From positions 186,001 to 250,000 of the forward strand of contig JAGYJF010000003.1 in NCBI GenBank assembly GCA_018402135.1: DNA of 64,000 bases. The letters are read 5' to 3'. Made by a program: the position numbers and the translations under genes. The notes under the pieces were generated by a model. The model searched no databases, was not told the origin of the DNA, and was given only the letters and a program-made list of their open reading frames with translations. Below, piece by piece: positions 16,787 through 25,851 of this stretch. Every line of letters starts with the position of its first letter. Within the stretch, counting starts at the first letter, position 1. The DNA comes from Flavobacteriaceae bacterium (GTDB lineage: Bacteria > Bacteroidota > Bacteroidia > Flavobacteriales > Flavobacteriaceae).

Positions 16787-17189
16787 TTTTTATTACGAAA
16801 CGGATTTTAAATTAGGGGACGAGAAGACAGTTTCAGAATGGATTATCAACGCTATTATTGAGGAGGTAAAAACAGAGGGAGAGCTTAATTTTATTTTTGT
16901 TGATGACGATTATTTACACAAATTAAATATTGAATTTTTACAACACGACACCCTAACGGATATTATAACCTTTGATAACAGCATAGGAAACATCTTACAT
17001 TCGGATATTTATATTTCTGTAGAACGAGTTGCTGATAACGCCAAAGATTTTGAATCAAACTTTAATGAGGAGTTAAGTCGCGTTATGATTCACGGCATAC
17101 TTCATCTCTGTGGGTATAAAGATAAGGGAGCAAATGATACTGAAGTTATGCGTTCAAAGGAAAATTACTATCTCTCCAAAATGGTATAG
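16779..17189 (+). CDS. ybeY: Endoribonuclease YbeY (rRNA maturation factor)
   Basis: About 136 residues of the UPF0054/YbeY metalloendoribonuclease family, involved in 16S rRNA 3'-end processing and ribosome quality control. FVDDDYLHKLNIEFLQHDTLTDIITFDN and MIHGILHLCGYKDK are the family blocks. The zinc motif normally reads H-x3-H-x5-H; here the first two histidines are present but the third position is Asp (H-I-L-H...K-D). The start at 16779, overlapping the previous gene by 8 bp, gives MINFYYETDF; an upstream in-frame start adds residues not seen in the family. Confidence 0.92.
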   Translation: MINFYYETDFKLGDEKTVSEWIINAIIEEVKTEGELNFIFVDDDYLHKLNIEFLQHDTLTDIITFDNSIGNILHSDIYISVERVADNAKDFESNFNEELSRVMIHGILHLCGYKDKGANDTEVMRSKENYYLSKMV

Positions 17190-17205
17190 ATTATTGGTTT
17201 CGATG

Positions 17206-17213
17206 TATATTTG
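17206..17213 (+). promoter_or_regulatory. Candidate -7 box for mnmG
   Basis: TATATTTG matches TAnnTTTG, 32 nt before the ATG at 17246. A transcript from here would carry the parS-like site in its leader. Confidence 0.4.
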
Positions 17214-17223
17214 CAATCGGAAA

Positions 17224-17239
17224 TGTTCCACGTGAAACA
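17224..17239. promoter_or_regulatory. parS-like ParB-binding site upstream of mnmG
   Basis: TGTTCCACGTGAAACA is an exact match to the bacterial parS consensus TGTTNCACGTGAAACA and is identical to a classical Bacillus subtilis Spo0J/ParB site. It lies 6 nt before the mnmG start. parS sites usually cluster near the chromosome origin. Confidence 0.8.
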
Positions 17240-17245
17240 ATTTAA

Positions 17246-19123
17246 ATGAGTTTATTTCAAGACACATATGATGTTATAGTAGTAGGTGCGGGTCATGCAG
17301 GAAGTGAAGCCGCAGCCGCAGCCGCTAACATGGGCTGTTCAACCCTGCTTATTACTATGAATTTACAAAATATTGCCCAAATGTCATGTAACCCCGCTAT
17401 GGGAGGCATTGCGAAAGGACAAATTGTTAGAGAAATTGATGCACTTGGCGGCTATAGCGGTATAGTCAGTGACACATCTGCAATACAGTTTAAAATGCTT
17501 AACAAAAGCAAGGGTCCTGCTATGTGGAGCCCGAGAGTGCAAAGTGACAGAATGCGTTTCGCCGAAGACTGGCGATTGATGTTAGAGCGCACTCAAAATC
17601 TAGATTTTTATCAAGATATGGTAAACGCTTTGTTGGTTGAAAAAGATAAAGTAGTAGGCGTTAAAACCTCCTTAGGAATGGAAATAAAAGCCAAAACTGT
17701 GGTGCTTACTAATGGTACTTTTTTAAATGGCCTTATTCATATTGGAGATAAAAATTTTGGAGGAGGCAGAGCAGGTGAAAAAGCAGCCACTGGAATAACA
17801 GAGCAACTGGTTGATATAGGATTTGATTCAGGAAGAATGAAGACGGGTACGCCACCACGAGTGGATGGTCGTTCGTTGGATTATTCAAAAATGGACGAAC
17901 AAAAAGGAGATGACCACCCCGCTAAGTTTTCTTATTTAGACAGCACGAAGCCTTTAAAGGAGCAGCGTTCATGTTATATGACTTACACCAATTTGGAAGT
18001 TCATGATTTACTTCGCGAAGGTTTTGATAGGTCGCCCATGTTTAATGGTCGTATCAAGAGCTTAGGTCCGCGATATTGTCCGTCCATAGAAGATAAAATT
18101 AACCGGTTTGCCGATAAGGAGCGCCATCAACTATTTGTGGAACCCGAAGGTTGGAATACAGTAGAGGTTTATGTAAATGGTTTTTCAACCTCTTTGCCAG
18201 AGGATGTTCAATTTAAAGCGTTGAAATCGGTTAGCGGTTTTGAAAAGGTAAAATTTTTCAGACCTGGTTACGCTATTGAATATGATTATTTTCCGCCCAC
18301 ACAATTAATGCATACGTTAGAGACCAAATTAATCTCTGGATTATATTTTGCAGGACAAATCAATGGCACTACAGGTTATGAAGAAGCCGCTTCTCAAGGT
18401 TTGATGGCTGGAATAAATGCAGCTTTAAAAGTAAAGGAGAAGCAGCCATTTGTCTTAAAACGAAACGAAGCTTATATCGGGGTGTTAATTGATGATTTAA
18501 TCACAAAAGGCACCGAAGAACCTTACCGAATGTTTACTTCTCGTGCTGAATACAGAACCTTATTACGTCAGGATAATGCAGATTTTAGATTAACCCCTAA
18601 AGGATTTGAGCTTGGTTTGGCCTCGGAAAAGCGTTTAAGACGCATGGAAGAAAAGCAAGATGCTTCAGCTAGTTTCGTTCAGTTTTTTAAAGATACCAGT
18701 GTTAAACCAGAGGAAATTAATCCTATCCTTTCGGACAATGAATCTTCACCCATGCAGCAGTCTGATAAAATGTTTAAAATTTTCGCACGTCCAAATATCG
18801 GTTTTGAAGACATGGTGAAAATTGATTCGGTAAGGGATTATGTATTGGAGCATAAACTGGATGATGAGGTTATTGAGCAAGCCGAAATACAAGTTAAATA
18901 TGCTGGTTATATCGAAAAAGAAAAGAATAATGCGGATAAACTTAATAGGCTTGAAGACATGAAAATACCAAGCAATTTTGATTATTCTAAAATCAAATCT
19001 ATGAGCATGGAAGCAAGAGAAAAGCTTAATAAAATACGTCCGGCAACAGTTTCGCAAGCATCTAGAATTAGCGGTGTATCGCCAAATGACGTCTCCGTTC
19101 TTTTGGTTTACATGGGAAGATAA
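17246..19123 (+). CDS. mnmG: tRNA uridine-5-carboxymethylaminomethyl modification enzyme MnmG (GidA)
   Basis: A 625-residue FAD-dependent enzyme which, with MnmE, installs the cmnm5 group at wobble U34 of several tRNAs. The N-terminal FAD site reads VIVVGAGHAGSEAAAA. NPAMGGIAKGQIVREIDALGG and TGTPPRVDGRS are the characteristic blocks, as is the C-terminal SRISGVSPNDVSVLLVYMG, the MnmE-interacting end. Length and start are normal. It is flanked by parS-like sites on both sides, which fits the common linkage of gidA to origin regions. Confidence 0.97.
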   Translation: MSLFQDTYDVIVVGAGHAGSEAAAAAANMGCSTLLITMNLQNIAQMSCNPAMGGIAKGQIVREIDALGGYSGIVSDTSAIQFKMLNKSKGPAMWSPRVQSDRMRFAEDWRLMLERTQNLDFYQDMVNALLVEKDKVVGVKTSLGMEIKAKTVVLTNGTFLNGLIHIGDKNFGGGRAGEKAATGITEQLVDIGFDSGRMKTGTPPRVDGRSLDYSKMDEQKGDDHPAKFSYLDSTKPLKEQRSCYMTYTNLEVHDLLREGFDRSPMFNGRIKSLGPRYCPSIEDKINRFADKERHQLFVEPEGWNTVEVYVNGFSTSLPEDVQFKALKSVSGFEKVKFFRPGYAIEYDYFPPTQLMHTLETKLISGLYFAGQINGTTGYEEAASQGLMAGINAALKVKEKQPFVLKRNEAYIGVLIDDLITKGTEEPYRMFTSRAEYRTLLRQDNADFRLTPKGFELGLASEKRLRRMEEKQDASASFVQFFKDTSVKPEEINPILSDNESSPMQQSDKMFKIFARPNIGFEDMVKIDSVRDYVLEHKLDDEVIEQAEIQVKYAGYIEKEKNNADKLNRLEDMKIPSNFDYSKIKSMSMEAREKLNKIRPATVSQASRISGVSPNDVSVLLVYMGR

Positions 19124-19130
19124 TTAAATA

Positions 19131-19146
19131 AGTTCCACGTGGAACA
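19131..19146. promoter_or_regulatory. Second parS-like site, between mnmG and the methyltransferase gene
   Basis: AGTTCCACGTGGAACA contains the perfect 14-bp palindrome GTTCCACGTGGAAC, a close variant of parS. It lies 7 bp after the mnmG stop, about 1.9 kb from the first site. Confidence 0.7.
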
Positions 19147-19167
19147 TTTTTGTTCCTAAGAAAAATT

Positions 19168-20040
19168 ATGTCTGATAATAATTCAAATTTACCTTTATTT
19201 AAAGTAAAAGATTTCTCCGTTTCTGGCGAAGATTTTATGTTGGTTTTTGATGACGAATTTGAATATTTCAAAACAACGCCACAACCAAGAGAAGATGAAT
19301 TGTCGGCGTATTATAAAAGTGATGACTATATTTCACATACCGATGCCAAACGCAATACCTTAGAAAAGCTATATCATTTTATTAAAAGCATTGCCCTTCG
19401 TCAAAAGGTGAATTTGATCAATGCGCTCCATACCGATTCTAATTTACTTTTAGATATCGGTTGTGGTACTGGCGATTTTTTAAAAACCGCCTCTGATAAA
19501 AGTTGGCAAGTCTTAGGAATTGAACCAAATGAACAAGCGCGAACAATAGCGAATGTGAAGACTAACAATTCGGTGTTTGATCTAGAAAAATTAGATCAAC
19601 TAAAAGATAACTCGTTCGATGTTATTACGCTTTGGCATGTGTTAGAGCATTTGCCAAATTTAGACCAACAATTATCAACTTTAAAGCGCTTGCTAAAGCC
19701 TAATGGTGCGATTATAATTGCGGTTCCAAATTATAAAAGTTACGATGCTCAAGTTTACAATTCATTTTGGGCCGCCTATGATGTTCCTAGGCATCTTTGG
19801 CATTTTTCTAAAAAGTCCATATCAAAATTATTTCAGTCTTATCAAATGAAGGTTGTTCAAATGAAGCCTATGTATTTTGATGCGTTTTATGTTAGTCTCC
19901 TCTCAGAAAAATATAAGTCTGGTCATTATAATTATTTAAAAGCTTTTTGGGTTGGGTTAACTTCAAATTTCAAGGCAATGCGTTCAGGAGAGTATTCTTC
20001 GCTTATCTATATTGTAAAAAATCAAAATAAAGCCCTATAA
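19168..20040 (+). CDS. Class I SAM-dependent methyltransferase
   Basis: About 290 residues. The Rossmann-type methyltransferase core begins with LLDIGCGTGDFLK (motif I, near 95), then GIEPNEQ, FDVITLWHVLEHLPN and GAIIIAVPNYKSYDAQ. The C-terminal part (PRHLWHFSKKSI) is typical of Methyltransf_23-type proteins that often act on small molecules or surface glycans. The substrate is unknown. I use the ATG at 19168; the TTG at 19150 lies against the parS-like site and adds no conserved residues. Confidence 0.85.
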   Translation: MSDNNSNLPLFKVKDFSVSGEDFMLVFDDEFEYFKTTPQPREDELSAYYKSDDYISHTDAKRNTLEKLYHFIKSIALRQKVNLINALHTDSNLLLDIGCGTGDFLKTASDKSWQVLGIEPNEQARTIANVKTNNSVFDLEKLDQLKDNSFDVITLWHVLEHLPNLDQQLSTLKRLLKPNGAIIIAVPNYKSYDAQVYNSFWAAYDVPRHLWHFSKKSISKLFQSYQMKVVQMKPMYFDAFYVSLLSEKYKSGHYNYLKAFWVGLTSNFKAMRSGEYSSLIYIVKNQNKAL

Positions 20041-20180
20041 GCGGCTTTCATCCCCTAAAACATCTAGATGGTTCGAAATATTATTTTAGTCAAGAGGCAC
20101 GGCTTGTATTAGCCAAACTTTAATAATTGTTATTTATGGCAATTGTTATTATAATTAATTTTATCAATTAATATAAAAAG

Positions 20181-20210
20181 TTGTAAAACAAATCAACTTT
20201 TATACATTTG
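20181..20210 (+). promoter_or_regulatory. Bacteroidota-type promoter for the OmpH/Skp-like gene
   Basis: TTG at 20181-20183 is followed after exactly 19 nt by TACATTTG (20203-20210), an exact TAnnTTTG. The predicted transcription start near 20217 lies 15 nt before the ATG at 20232 and supports that start over the upstream TTG. Confidence 0.7.
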
Positions 20211-20231
20211 CAGAAATTTAAAAATAAATTC

Positions 20232-20750
20232 ATGAAACATATTTTAGTAGTAGCGGTTGGACTTTTATTGTTAACCGCTTGTCAACAAGAAAAAAAAATT
20301 GGTTTTGTAAACAATGGTGATTTGATAAACAATTATCAAATGAAAATTGATTTAGAAACCAAGTACGAGGGTTTAAACACAAAGTTCACAAAAAAAATGG
20401 ATAGTGTTAGCCAGCGTTTTCAGGCTGAGGTCATGGAGTTTCAATCTAAAGAAAAATCCATGAGCCAAACTCAGCTTCAAGAAGTGTACCAACAATTGGG
20501 TCAAAAGCAACAAGGACTACAGCAGCAATTTCAAGTTGAGCAACAAGAATTGGAAAAGGCATTTCAAACAGAAATTGATTCTGTAATTTCTAAAGTGAAG
20601 TCTTTTGTGAAAGAATATGGTGAGAAAAATAGCTATACTTATATTTTAGGCGGTAATGATGCAGGTAGCGTTATGTATGGTGAAGAATCATCCGACCTTA
20701 CAGAAACCATCACTGAGGCTTTAAATAAAGCTTACGAAGAAAAAAATTAG
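20232..20750 (+). CDS. OmpH/Skp family periplasmic chaperone-like lipoprotein
   Basis: About 172 residues. The N-terminus MKHILVVAVGLLLLTAC carries a lipobox (LTAC) and predicts a lipoprotein. The rest is mostly alpha-helical and Gln/Glu-rich, with a long predicted coiled coil (about 40-130) and the IGFVNNGDLINNY start typical of OmpH/Skp proteins. These chaperones escort unfolded outer-membrane proteins through the periplasm. Ending GSVMYGEESSDLTETITEALNKAY resembles other Bacteroidetes OmpH homologues. Classical Skp is not lipidated, so membrane attachment is a variation. Confidence 0.85.
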   Translation: MKHILVVAVGLLLLTACQQEKKIGFVNNGDLINNYQMKIDLETKYEGLNTKFTKKMDSVSQRFQAEVMEFQSKEKSMSQTQLQEVYQQLGQKQQGLQQQFQVEQQELEKAFQTEIDSVISKVKSFVKEYGEKNSYTYILGGNDAGSVMYGEESSDLTETITEALNKAYEEKN

Positions 20751-20774
20751 CTAAATACATCACAATAATTTAAA

Positions 20775-20800
20775 AGTCAGGCATTTGCCTGGCTTTTTTT
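20775..20800. terminator. Intrinsic terminator after the OmpH gene, inside the 3' end of holB
   Basis: AGTCAGGC-ATT-TGCCTGGCT followed by seven T. It lies 24 bp after the OmpH stop and covers the last codons of the convergent holB. Confidence 0.85.
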
Positions 20801-21940
20801 ATGCAGTAACCTGGTGAGTTTGATAGATAAATCTGTTAAAATAATTTTAGAATTTCCATTGCGTTCAATATAATACATGGCGCTTTCAAGTTCTTCTATT
20901 ATGTCTAATATATTATCTTGGTTGACGAAAGGCGCAAAGTTCTCAAGTTTAAAACCTTCAGATTTTGTTTCGATATATACAAGCGGACCTGTGTTATAAT
21001 TTAACATTAATGCCTGTCTAAATAATTCGATGCAAAACTGCAAAAATTGTTTTTGAGTTTCGCGTCCAGTTTTTGAAATCTCTTCACTCCAGCTGATTAA
21101 ATCGTGTATAGCACTTTTGTTTCCTTTTGCTCTAAATGCACTTCTTACCCAAAACACAAACCAGTTTTCAAATTGCAAATCTTCGCTATCTTGATAGACC
21201 AGGTCGCACGCCTTGTTGTAATTTCCATTTGCTTGATGAGCGATATTGGCGGCAACACGTTTGTCAATATTAAACTGTTTTACCAAACCTTCTTCAATAA
21301 CCTCATTAGACAGTGGTGGAAAATGCAACACTTGACAACGCGATTGGATGGTGCCAAGAATCTGCTCTTCTTCTTCAGCGATTAAAATAAAAACCGTTTT
21401 TTCGGGTGGTTCTTCAATAAGCTTCAGGAGTTTATTGGCGCTGGCCGAGTTCATTTTCTCAGCCATCCAAATAATCATGAATTTATAACCACCTTCATAG
21501 GATTTAAGAGACAGTTTTTTAACAATGTCATGAGCTTCATCTACCCCGATTTGACCTTGCTTGTTATCTACCCCAATTTTTTTGTACCAATCAAATAAAT
21601 TCCCATATGGCTGTTCAGTCAATAACTCGCGCCATTCGGTCATAAAATTATTTGAAACAGGATGGCTTTTTACGGCAGTTGTGGTGGTAACAGGAAAAGC
21701 GAAATGTAAATCGGGATGCGAAAATTGTTTAAATTTTAAATTACAACTGTTATTATCTGAATTATTTTCGCCTTCAACATTATTGCAAATTACATATTGT
21801 GCGTAGGCAATGGCCATTGCCAATGTGCCAACACCTTCTTTACCTACAAACAATTGTGCATGAGGGATTCTGCCATAGTTAGCGCTGGTGGTAAGGTGAT
21901 TTTTTAGGTGAGTTTGCCCTAGAATATCTGAAAACAACAT
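20777..21940 (-). CDS. holB: DNA polymerase III subunit delta'
   Basis: About 387 residues. Delta' is part of the clamp-loader complex of the replicative polymerase. MLFSDILGQTHLKNHL and the P-loop-like GKEGVGTLAMA, in which the nucleotide-contacting Lys is absent as usual for non-hydrolysing delta', mark the N-terminal AAA+ fold. ANKLLKLIEEPPEKTVFIL is the conserved SRC-adjacent region, followed by QSRCQVLHFPPLS. I start at 21940; longer upstream frames add about 58 residues without family similarity. The minus-strand TATCTTTG box at 21945-21952 overlaps the upstream frame, consistent with this start. Confidence 0.93.
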   Translation of the reverse strand: MLFSDILGQTHLKNHLTTSANYGRIPHAQLFVGKEGVGTLAMAIAYAQYVICNNVEGENNSDNNSCNLKFKQFSHPDLHFAFPVTTTTAVKSHPVSNNFMTEWRELLTEQPYGNLFDWYKKIGVDNKQGQIGVDEAHDIVKKLSLKSYEGGYKFMIIWMAEKMNSASANKLLKLIEEPPEKTVFILIAEEEEQILGTIQSRCQVLHFPPLSNEVIEEGLVKQFNIDKRVAANIAHQANGNYNKACDLVYQDSEDLQFENWFVFWVRSAFRAKGNKSAIHDLISWSEEISKTGRETQKQFLQFCIELFRQALMLNYNTGPLVYIETKSEGFKLENFAPFVNQDNILDIIEELESAMYYIERNGNSKIILTDLSIKLTRLLHKKSQANA

Positions 21941-21944
21941 GACA

Positions 21945-21952
21945 CAAAGATA
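21945..21952 (-). promoter_or_regulatory. Candidate -7 box for holB
   Basis: Minus strand TATCTTTG (TAnnTTTG) lies 5-12 nt before the chosen holB ATG, implying a very short leader. Confidence 0.35.
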
Positions 21953-21987
21953 ACAGAAATCGGCTGTTATAATAATGATGAAACACT

Positions 21988-21995
21988 TATATTTG
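21988..21995 (+). promoter_or_regulatory. Candidate -7 box for pgk
   Basis: TATATTTG matches the Bacteroidota -7 box, 18 nt before the chosen pgk ATG at 22014. It supports that start over an upstream in-frame ATG at 21975. Confidence 0.45.
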
Positions 21996-22013
21996 TGTTT
22001 TAAATTATGGAAA

Positions 22014-23201
22014 ATGACAACAATACACGATTTTAATTTTAAGGGAAAAAAGGCATTAATTAGAGTAGATTTTAACGTGCCTCTAAACGATAAATTTGAG
22101 GTTACCGACGCCACAAGAATTTCAGCGGCTAAACCAACTATAGTAAAAATTTTAGAAGATGGTGGAAGCTGCGTTTTAATGTCTCATCTAGGCAGACCAA
22201 AAGGCGTACAAGATGAGTTTTCTTTAAGACATATTTTAAAAGAATTAGAGTTTCAAATTGGTATTAAAGTAAATTTTGTTTCCGACTGTATTGGGCCAGA
22301 GGCTGAATCTGCCGCCGCTAATTTAAAACCGGGCTCCGTGTTGCTATTAGAAAATTTAAGGTTTTATCCAGAAGAAGAAAAGGGCGACGAAGCGTTTGCT
22401 GAAAAATTATCTAAACTAGGAGATATTTATGTAAACGATGCGTTTGGAACTGCTCACCGGGCACATGCTTCAACAACTATTGTGGCAAAGTTTTTCCCAA
22501 ACAATAGATGCTTTGGAATATTACTTGCTCAAGAAATTAAAAGTATTGATAAAGTTTTAAATAATAGTGAAAAACCAGTTTTAGCAGTTTTGGGCGGTGC
22601 GAAAGTGTCTTCAAAAATAACCGTGATAGAAAATATATTAAGTAAAGTTGACCATTTGATCATTGGTGGAGGTATGACCTTTACGTTTATTAAAGCACAA
22701 GGTGGAAGTATAGGCGATTCAATTTGTGAAGACGATAAAATGGATTTGGCTTTGGAAATTTTAGAGAAGGCCAAAGCACAAAATGTAGAAATACATCTTC
22801 CAGTAGATGTAGTTGCGGCCAATAGCTTTTCAAATACAGCAGAAACACAGGTTGTAGATGTAACCAAAATTCCTGACGGCTGGCAGGGTTTAGACGCCGG
22901 TCCAAAATCTTTAAAAAACTTTGATACGGTTGTTAATCACTGTAAAACTATTTTATGGAATGGTCCTTTAGGTGTTTTTGAAATGTCCAACTTTGCAAAA
23001 GGAACCATCGCGCTAGGTAATTCAATTGCCAATGCTACTAAAAACGGCGCCTTTTCTCTAGTTGGCGGCGGAGATTCGGTGGCCGCGGTTAAGCAATTTG
23101 GTTTTGAAAAGAAAGTGAGTTACGTGAGCACTGGTGGTGGCGCTATGTTAGAAAGCTTAGAAGGCAGAACTTTACCAGGAATTGCGGCTATTTTAGAATA
23201 A
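22014..23201 (+). CDS. pgk: Phosphoglycerate kinase
   Basis: A 395-residue glycolytic enzyme making ATP and 3-phosphoglycerate from 1,3-bisphosphoglycerate and ADP. Diagnostic blocks are [48 protein letters not shown], and the C-terminal [15 protein letters not shown] with STGGGAMLE. Full length. The frame extends upstream to 21975, but the conserved start is [13 protein letters not shown] at 22014. Confidence 0.98.
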   Translation: MTTIHDFNFKGKKALIRVDFNVPLNDKFEVTDATRISAAKPTIVKILEDGGSCVLMSHLGRPKGVQDEFSLRHILKELEFQIGIKVNFVSDCIGPEAESAAANLKPGSVLLLENLRFYPEEEKGDEAFAEKLSKLGDIYVNDAFGTAHRAHASTTIVAKFFPNNRCFGILLAQEIKSIDKVLNNSEKPVLAVLGGAKVSSKITVIENILSKVDHLIIGGGMTFTFIKAQGGSIGDSICEDDKMDLALEILEKAKAQNVEIHLPVDVVAANSFSNTAETQVVDVTKIPDGWQGLDAGPKSLKNFDTVVNHCKTILWNGPLGVFEMSNFAKGTIALGNSIANATKNGAFSLVGGGDSVAAVKQFGFEKKVSYVSTGGGAMLESLEGRTLPGIAAILE

Positions 23202-23261
23202 ATATTATATTTGAGTTAATAATGTTCCGTTTTGGAGCGTTGTTATATAAAATTATTCATC

Positions 23262-24803
23262 ATGAAACGTTTGCCCCAATGTATTGCCTTGTTTTTACTT
23301 TTTACTTGTTTTGCCCATTCTCAAACGGACGGTAACGCTCAAAGACGAGACACTATTATAGACGGCAAGTTAAAGGTTGACAAGCGTATTCCATCTATTA
23401 AAGATTCTATAGATATTAGAAGTTTTAAAGACGACTCTCTGTCGTTGGCTTTAGATGAGTTTTGGTTTAAGGAACTTTACAGTTTAGAAGCATTTGACTC
23501 TATTTACAACGATGTGAGTCAATTAAATTATGAAGAAGTTGAGTATCCAGAATTGTCAACCGACACTTTAAAGGCAAGACTTGCGCGCCTTAATGCAAGA
23601 ACACCGTTTAATGTAGAGTACAATCCTTCATTAGAGTCGGTTATCAAGCGATTTTTAAAAACAAGACGCAATTCGCTTCAGAATTTAATGGGTTTAAGTC
23701 ACTTTTATTTTCCATTATTTGAAACAGAACTTGATAAACACGATATACCGCTTGAAATAAAATATTTAGCCATAGTAGAATCGGCTTTAAAACCTAAGGC
23801 AAAATCAAGAGTTGGCGCCACTGGTTTGTGGCAATTTATGTTTACTACTGGGAAAATGTACAATTTAGATGTGAGCAGTTATGTTGACGAACGCAGCGAC
23901 CCTATTAAATCAACCGAGGCAGCAGCGAAATACCTTTCCAAACTTTACGAAATTTTTGGAGATTGGGATTTGGCACTTGCGGCTTACAATTCGGGACCTG
24001 GAAATGTAACCAAAGCCATCCGACGCTCAGGTGGTTATGAAAATTACTGGAATATCAGACACAATTTACCAAGAGAAACCGCGGGTTATCTTCCTGCTTT
24101 TCTCGCCACTATGTATGTGTTTGAATACGCCGAAGAGCACGGTTTTAAGCCTAATAAGCCAGAGTTTAACTTCTTTCAAACCGATACGGTTCATGTGAAA
24201 CAAATGATTTCTTTTGATCATATTGCAGAAGTTACTGGACTTAATATTGAAACCATTCAGTTTTTAAACCCTTCCTATAAATTAGATATTATTCCAAAAG
24301 TTGAAGGTAAAATTTATACTTTGGAACTACCTTTAGAAGCTTTGGGGGTTTTTGTAGCTAACGAAGATGCTATTTATGCTTATGCGAAAGAGCAATTTGA
24401 AAAAAGAGAAAAACCATTGCCGCAATTTTTCGACAATGATACTAAGGTAACTTATCGCGTAAAAAGTGGTGATTATTTAGGTAAAATTGCGAGGCAATAC
24501 AGCGTTGGTGTTAACCAAATAAAACAATGGAATGGTTTGAGAAATAATAATTTAAGAGTTGGACAGCGGCTTACTATTTATCCGCGAGGTACACCATCAG
24601 CTTCAAAACCAGCACCAACCTCTAGCAATACATCAACTGTAACTAACACTGCGGGAAAGAAAACCTACACTGTTAGTCAAGGTGATTCACTTTGGAGTAT
24701 TGCCCAGAAATTTCCAGGGGTTTCGGTCGAGAATATAAAACAATGGAACAAAATGACAGGAAACAGCCTTAAAATAGGTACGGTTCTTGCGGTATCGCAA
24801 TAA
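23262..24803 (+). CDS. mltD: Membrane-bound lytic murein transglycosylase D-like, with two LysM domains
   Basis: About 513 residues, exported: the N-terminus MKRLPQCIALFLLFTCFAHS is a signal peptide. A goose-lysozyme/Slt-type catalytic domain follows, with EIKYLAIVESALKPKAKS (catalytic Glu near 171), GLWQFMFTTGKM and AAYNSGPGNV. Two LysM peptidoglycan-binding modules end the protein, at about 396-440 (YRVKSGDYLGKIARQY) and 466-512 (YTVSQGDSLWSIAQKF). It cleaves the MurNAc-GlcNAc bond of the cell wall, acting in cell-wall turnover. I start at the ATG at 23262 rather than 23232 because it begins the signal peptide. Neighbours DUF4837, M23 and TatA fit an envelope cluster. Confidence 0.93.
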   Translation: MKRLPQCIALFLLFTCFAHSQTDGNAQRRDTIIDGKLKVDKRIPSIKDSIDIRSFKDDSLSLALDEFWFKELYSLEAFDSIYNDVSQLNYEEVEYPELSTDTLKARLARLNARTPFNVEYNPSLESVIKRFLKTRRNSLQNLMGLSHFYFPLFETELDKHDIPLEIKYLAIVESALKPKAKSRVGATGLWQFMFTTGKMYNLDVSSYVDERSDPIKSTEAAAKYLSKLYEIFGDWDLALAAYNSGPGNVTKAIRRSGGYENYWNIRHNLPRETAGYLPAFLATMYVFEYAEEHGFKPNKPEFNFFQTDTVHVKQMISFDHIAEVTGLNIETIQFLNPSYKLDIIPKVEGKIYTLELPLEALGVFVANEDAIYAYAKEQFEKREKPLPQFFDNDTKVTYRVKSGDYLGKIARQYSVGVNQIKQWNGLRNNNLRVGQRLTIYPRGTPSASKPAPTSSNTSTVTNTAGKKTYTVSQGDSLWSIAQKFPGVSVENIKQWNKMTGNSLKIGTVLAVSQ

Positions 24804-24823
24804 ATTTATAAATCAATCAGTTT

Positions 24824-25798
24824 ATGGCCAAATATTTAATTGCATGTATGTCTATTTTTCTTTTTTTTGCTTGTGAAGAAGGCGATTCTGGCAAAAAAAC
24901 AGTTTCAGCATCATCAGGAAACATCAACCATTTAAATGTAGTTACGTCTAATGATTATTGGGAAGGCAGCATAGGTGACGCTATACGAGACATACTCGCT
25001 GCGCCTTATGAGGGATTACCCCAAGACGAACCAATGTTTTCAATCAATCAATTACCACCAGAGGTGTTTAGTGGTTTTGCAGCAAAGAACAGATTGGTAT
25101 TAAAAATTGAGGTTGGAAAAAATCCTCAAACAGTTGTTGAGTACAATTTATTTGCGAAACCTCAAACAGTGGTTATTGTAGGAGGCAAAAATGAAGCTGA
25201 AATTTTAGACCAATTGCAGACCAGTGCTAGTACAATAGTGGATGCTTTTAAAAAACAAGAATTAGTTGAAAAGCAAGGACGCATAGGCATTTCACTTAAA
25301 GAAACCACCGAAATTGAGCAACAGCTGGGTGTATCTTTAAATTTTCCTTCGGTATATAGGTATGCGAAAAATGAAGATAATTTTTTCTGGATTAGAAAAA
25401 CTTTGACAACTGGCACCTTAGATATCATGCTGTATCAAGTGCCTTTAGAACGTATCCGCCAAGGCGATAGTGCTGTTGTAGATATTATAAACATTAGAAA
25501 TGCTTTTGGACAAAAATATATCGAAGGTGAAAAACCTACAGCTTATATGAATACAGAAACGGCTTTTTCACCCTATGTATTTAAAGCAACTATAAATAAT
25601 AAACCGGCTATAATAACCAAAGGCATTTGGCGAATGGAAAACGATTTCATGGGTGGACCATTTGTTAATTACGCCATTGAAGACAAGGCTAACAATCGTT
25701 ACCTAATTGCCGAAGGCTATGTTTATGCACCCTCGGTACAAAAGCGAGATTACGTTCACGAAATCGAAGCCATTTTAGAATCAATAAAGTTTAAATAA
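24824..25798 (+). CDS. DUF4837 family lipoprotein
   Basis: A 324-residue exported protein. The N-terminus MAKYLIACMSIFLFFAC ends with a lipobox-like FFAC, predicting a lipoprotein. The remainder matches the DUF4837 layout in Flavobacteriia, with strands such as NHLNVVTSNDYWEG, DAIRDILAAPYEGLPQDEP and FMGGPFVNYAIEDKANNRY near the end. Function unknown. Its place 20 bp after mltD suggests a joint envelope role. A strong terminator follows. Confidence 0.8.
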   Translation: MAKYLIACMSIFLFFACEEGDSGKKTVSASSGNINHLNVVTSNDYWEGSIGDAIRDILAAPYEGLPQDEPMFSINQLPPEVFSGFAAKNRLVLKIEVGKNPQTVVEYNLFAKPQTVVIVGGKNEAEILDQLQTSASTIVDAFKKQELVEKQGRIGISLKETTEIEQQLGVSLNFPSVYRYAKNEDNFFWIRKTLTTGTLDIMLYQVPLERIRQGDSAVVDIINIRNAFGQKYIEGEKPTAYMNTETAFSPYVFKATINNKPAIITKGIWRMENDFMGGPFVNYAIEDKANNRYLIAEGYVYAPSVQKRDYVHEIEAILESIKFK

Positions 25799-25833
25799 AA
25801 AAAGACCAACTTTTTATTTAAGTTGGTCTTTTT
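25799..25833. terminator. Bidirectional terminator between the DUF4837 gene and tatA
   Basis: An AAAGACCAACTT / AAGTTGGTCTTT stem with A- and T-tails serves both the plus-strand gene ending at 25798 and the minus-strand tatA ending at 25852. Confidence 0.9.
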
Positions 25834-25851
25834 AAAAATAGTTAAGTTTAA

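Noticed and set aside
20029-20048. Weak AAAGCC/GGCTTT hairpin after the methyltransferase
   Set aside because: It has no proper T-run and lies across the stop codon; too weak for a terminator call.
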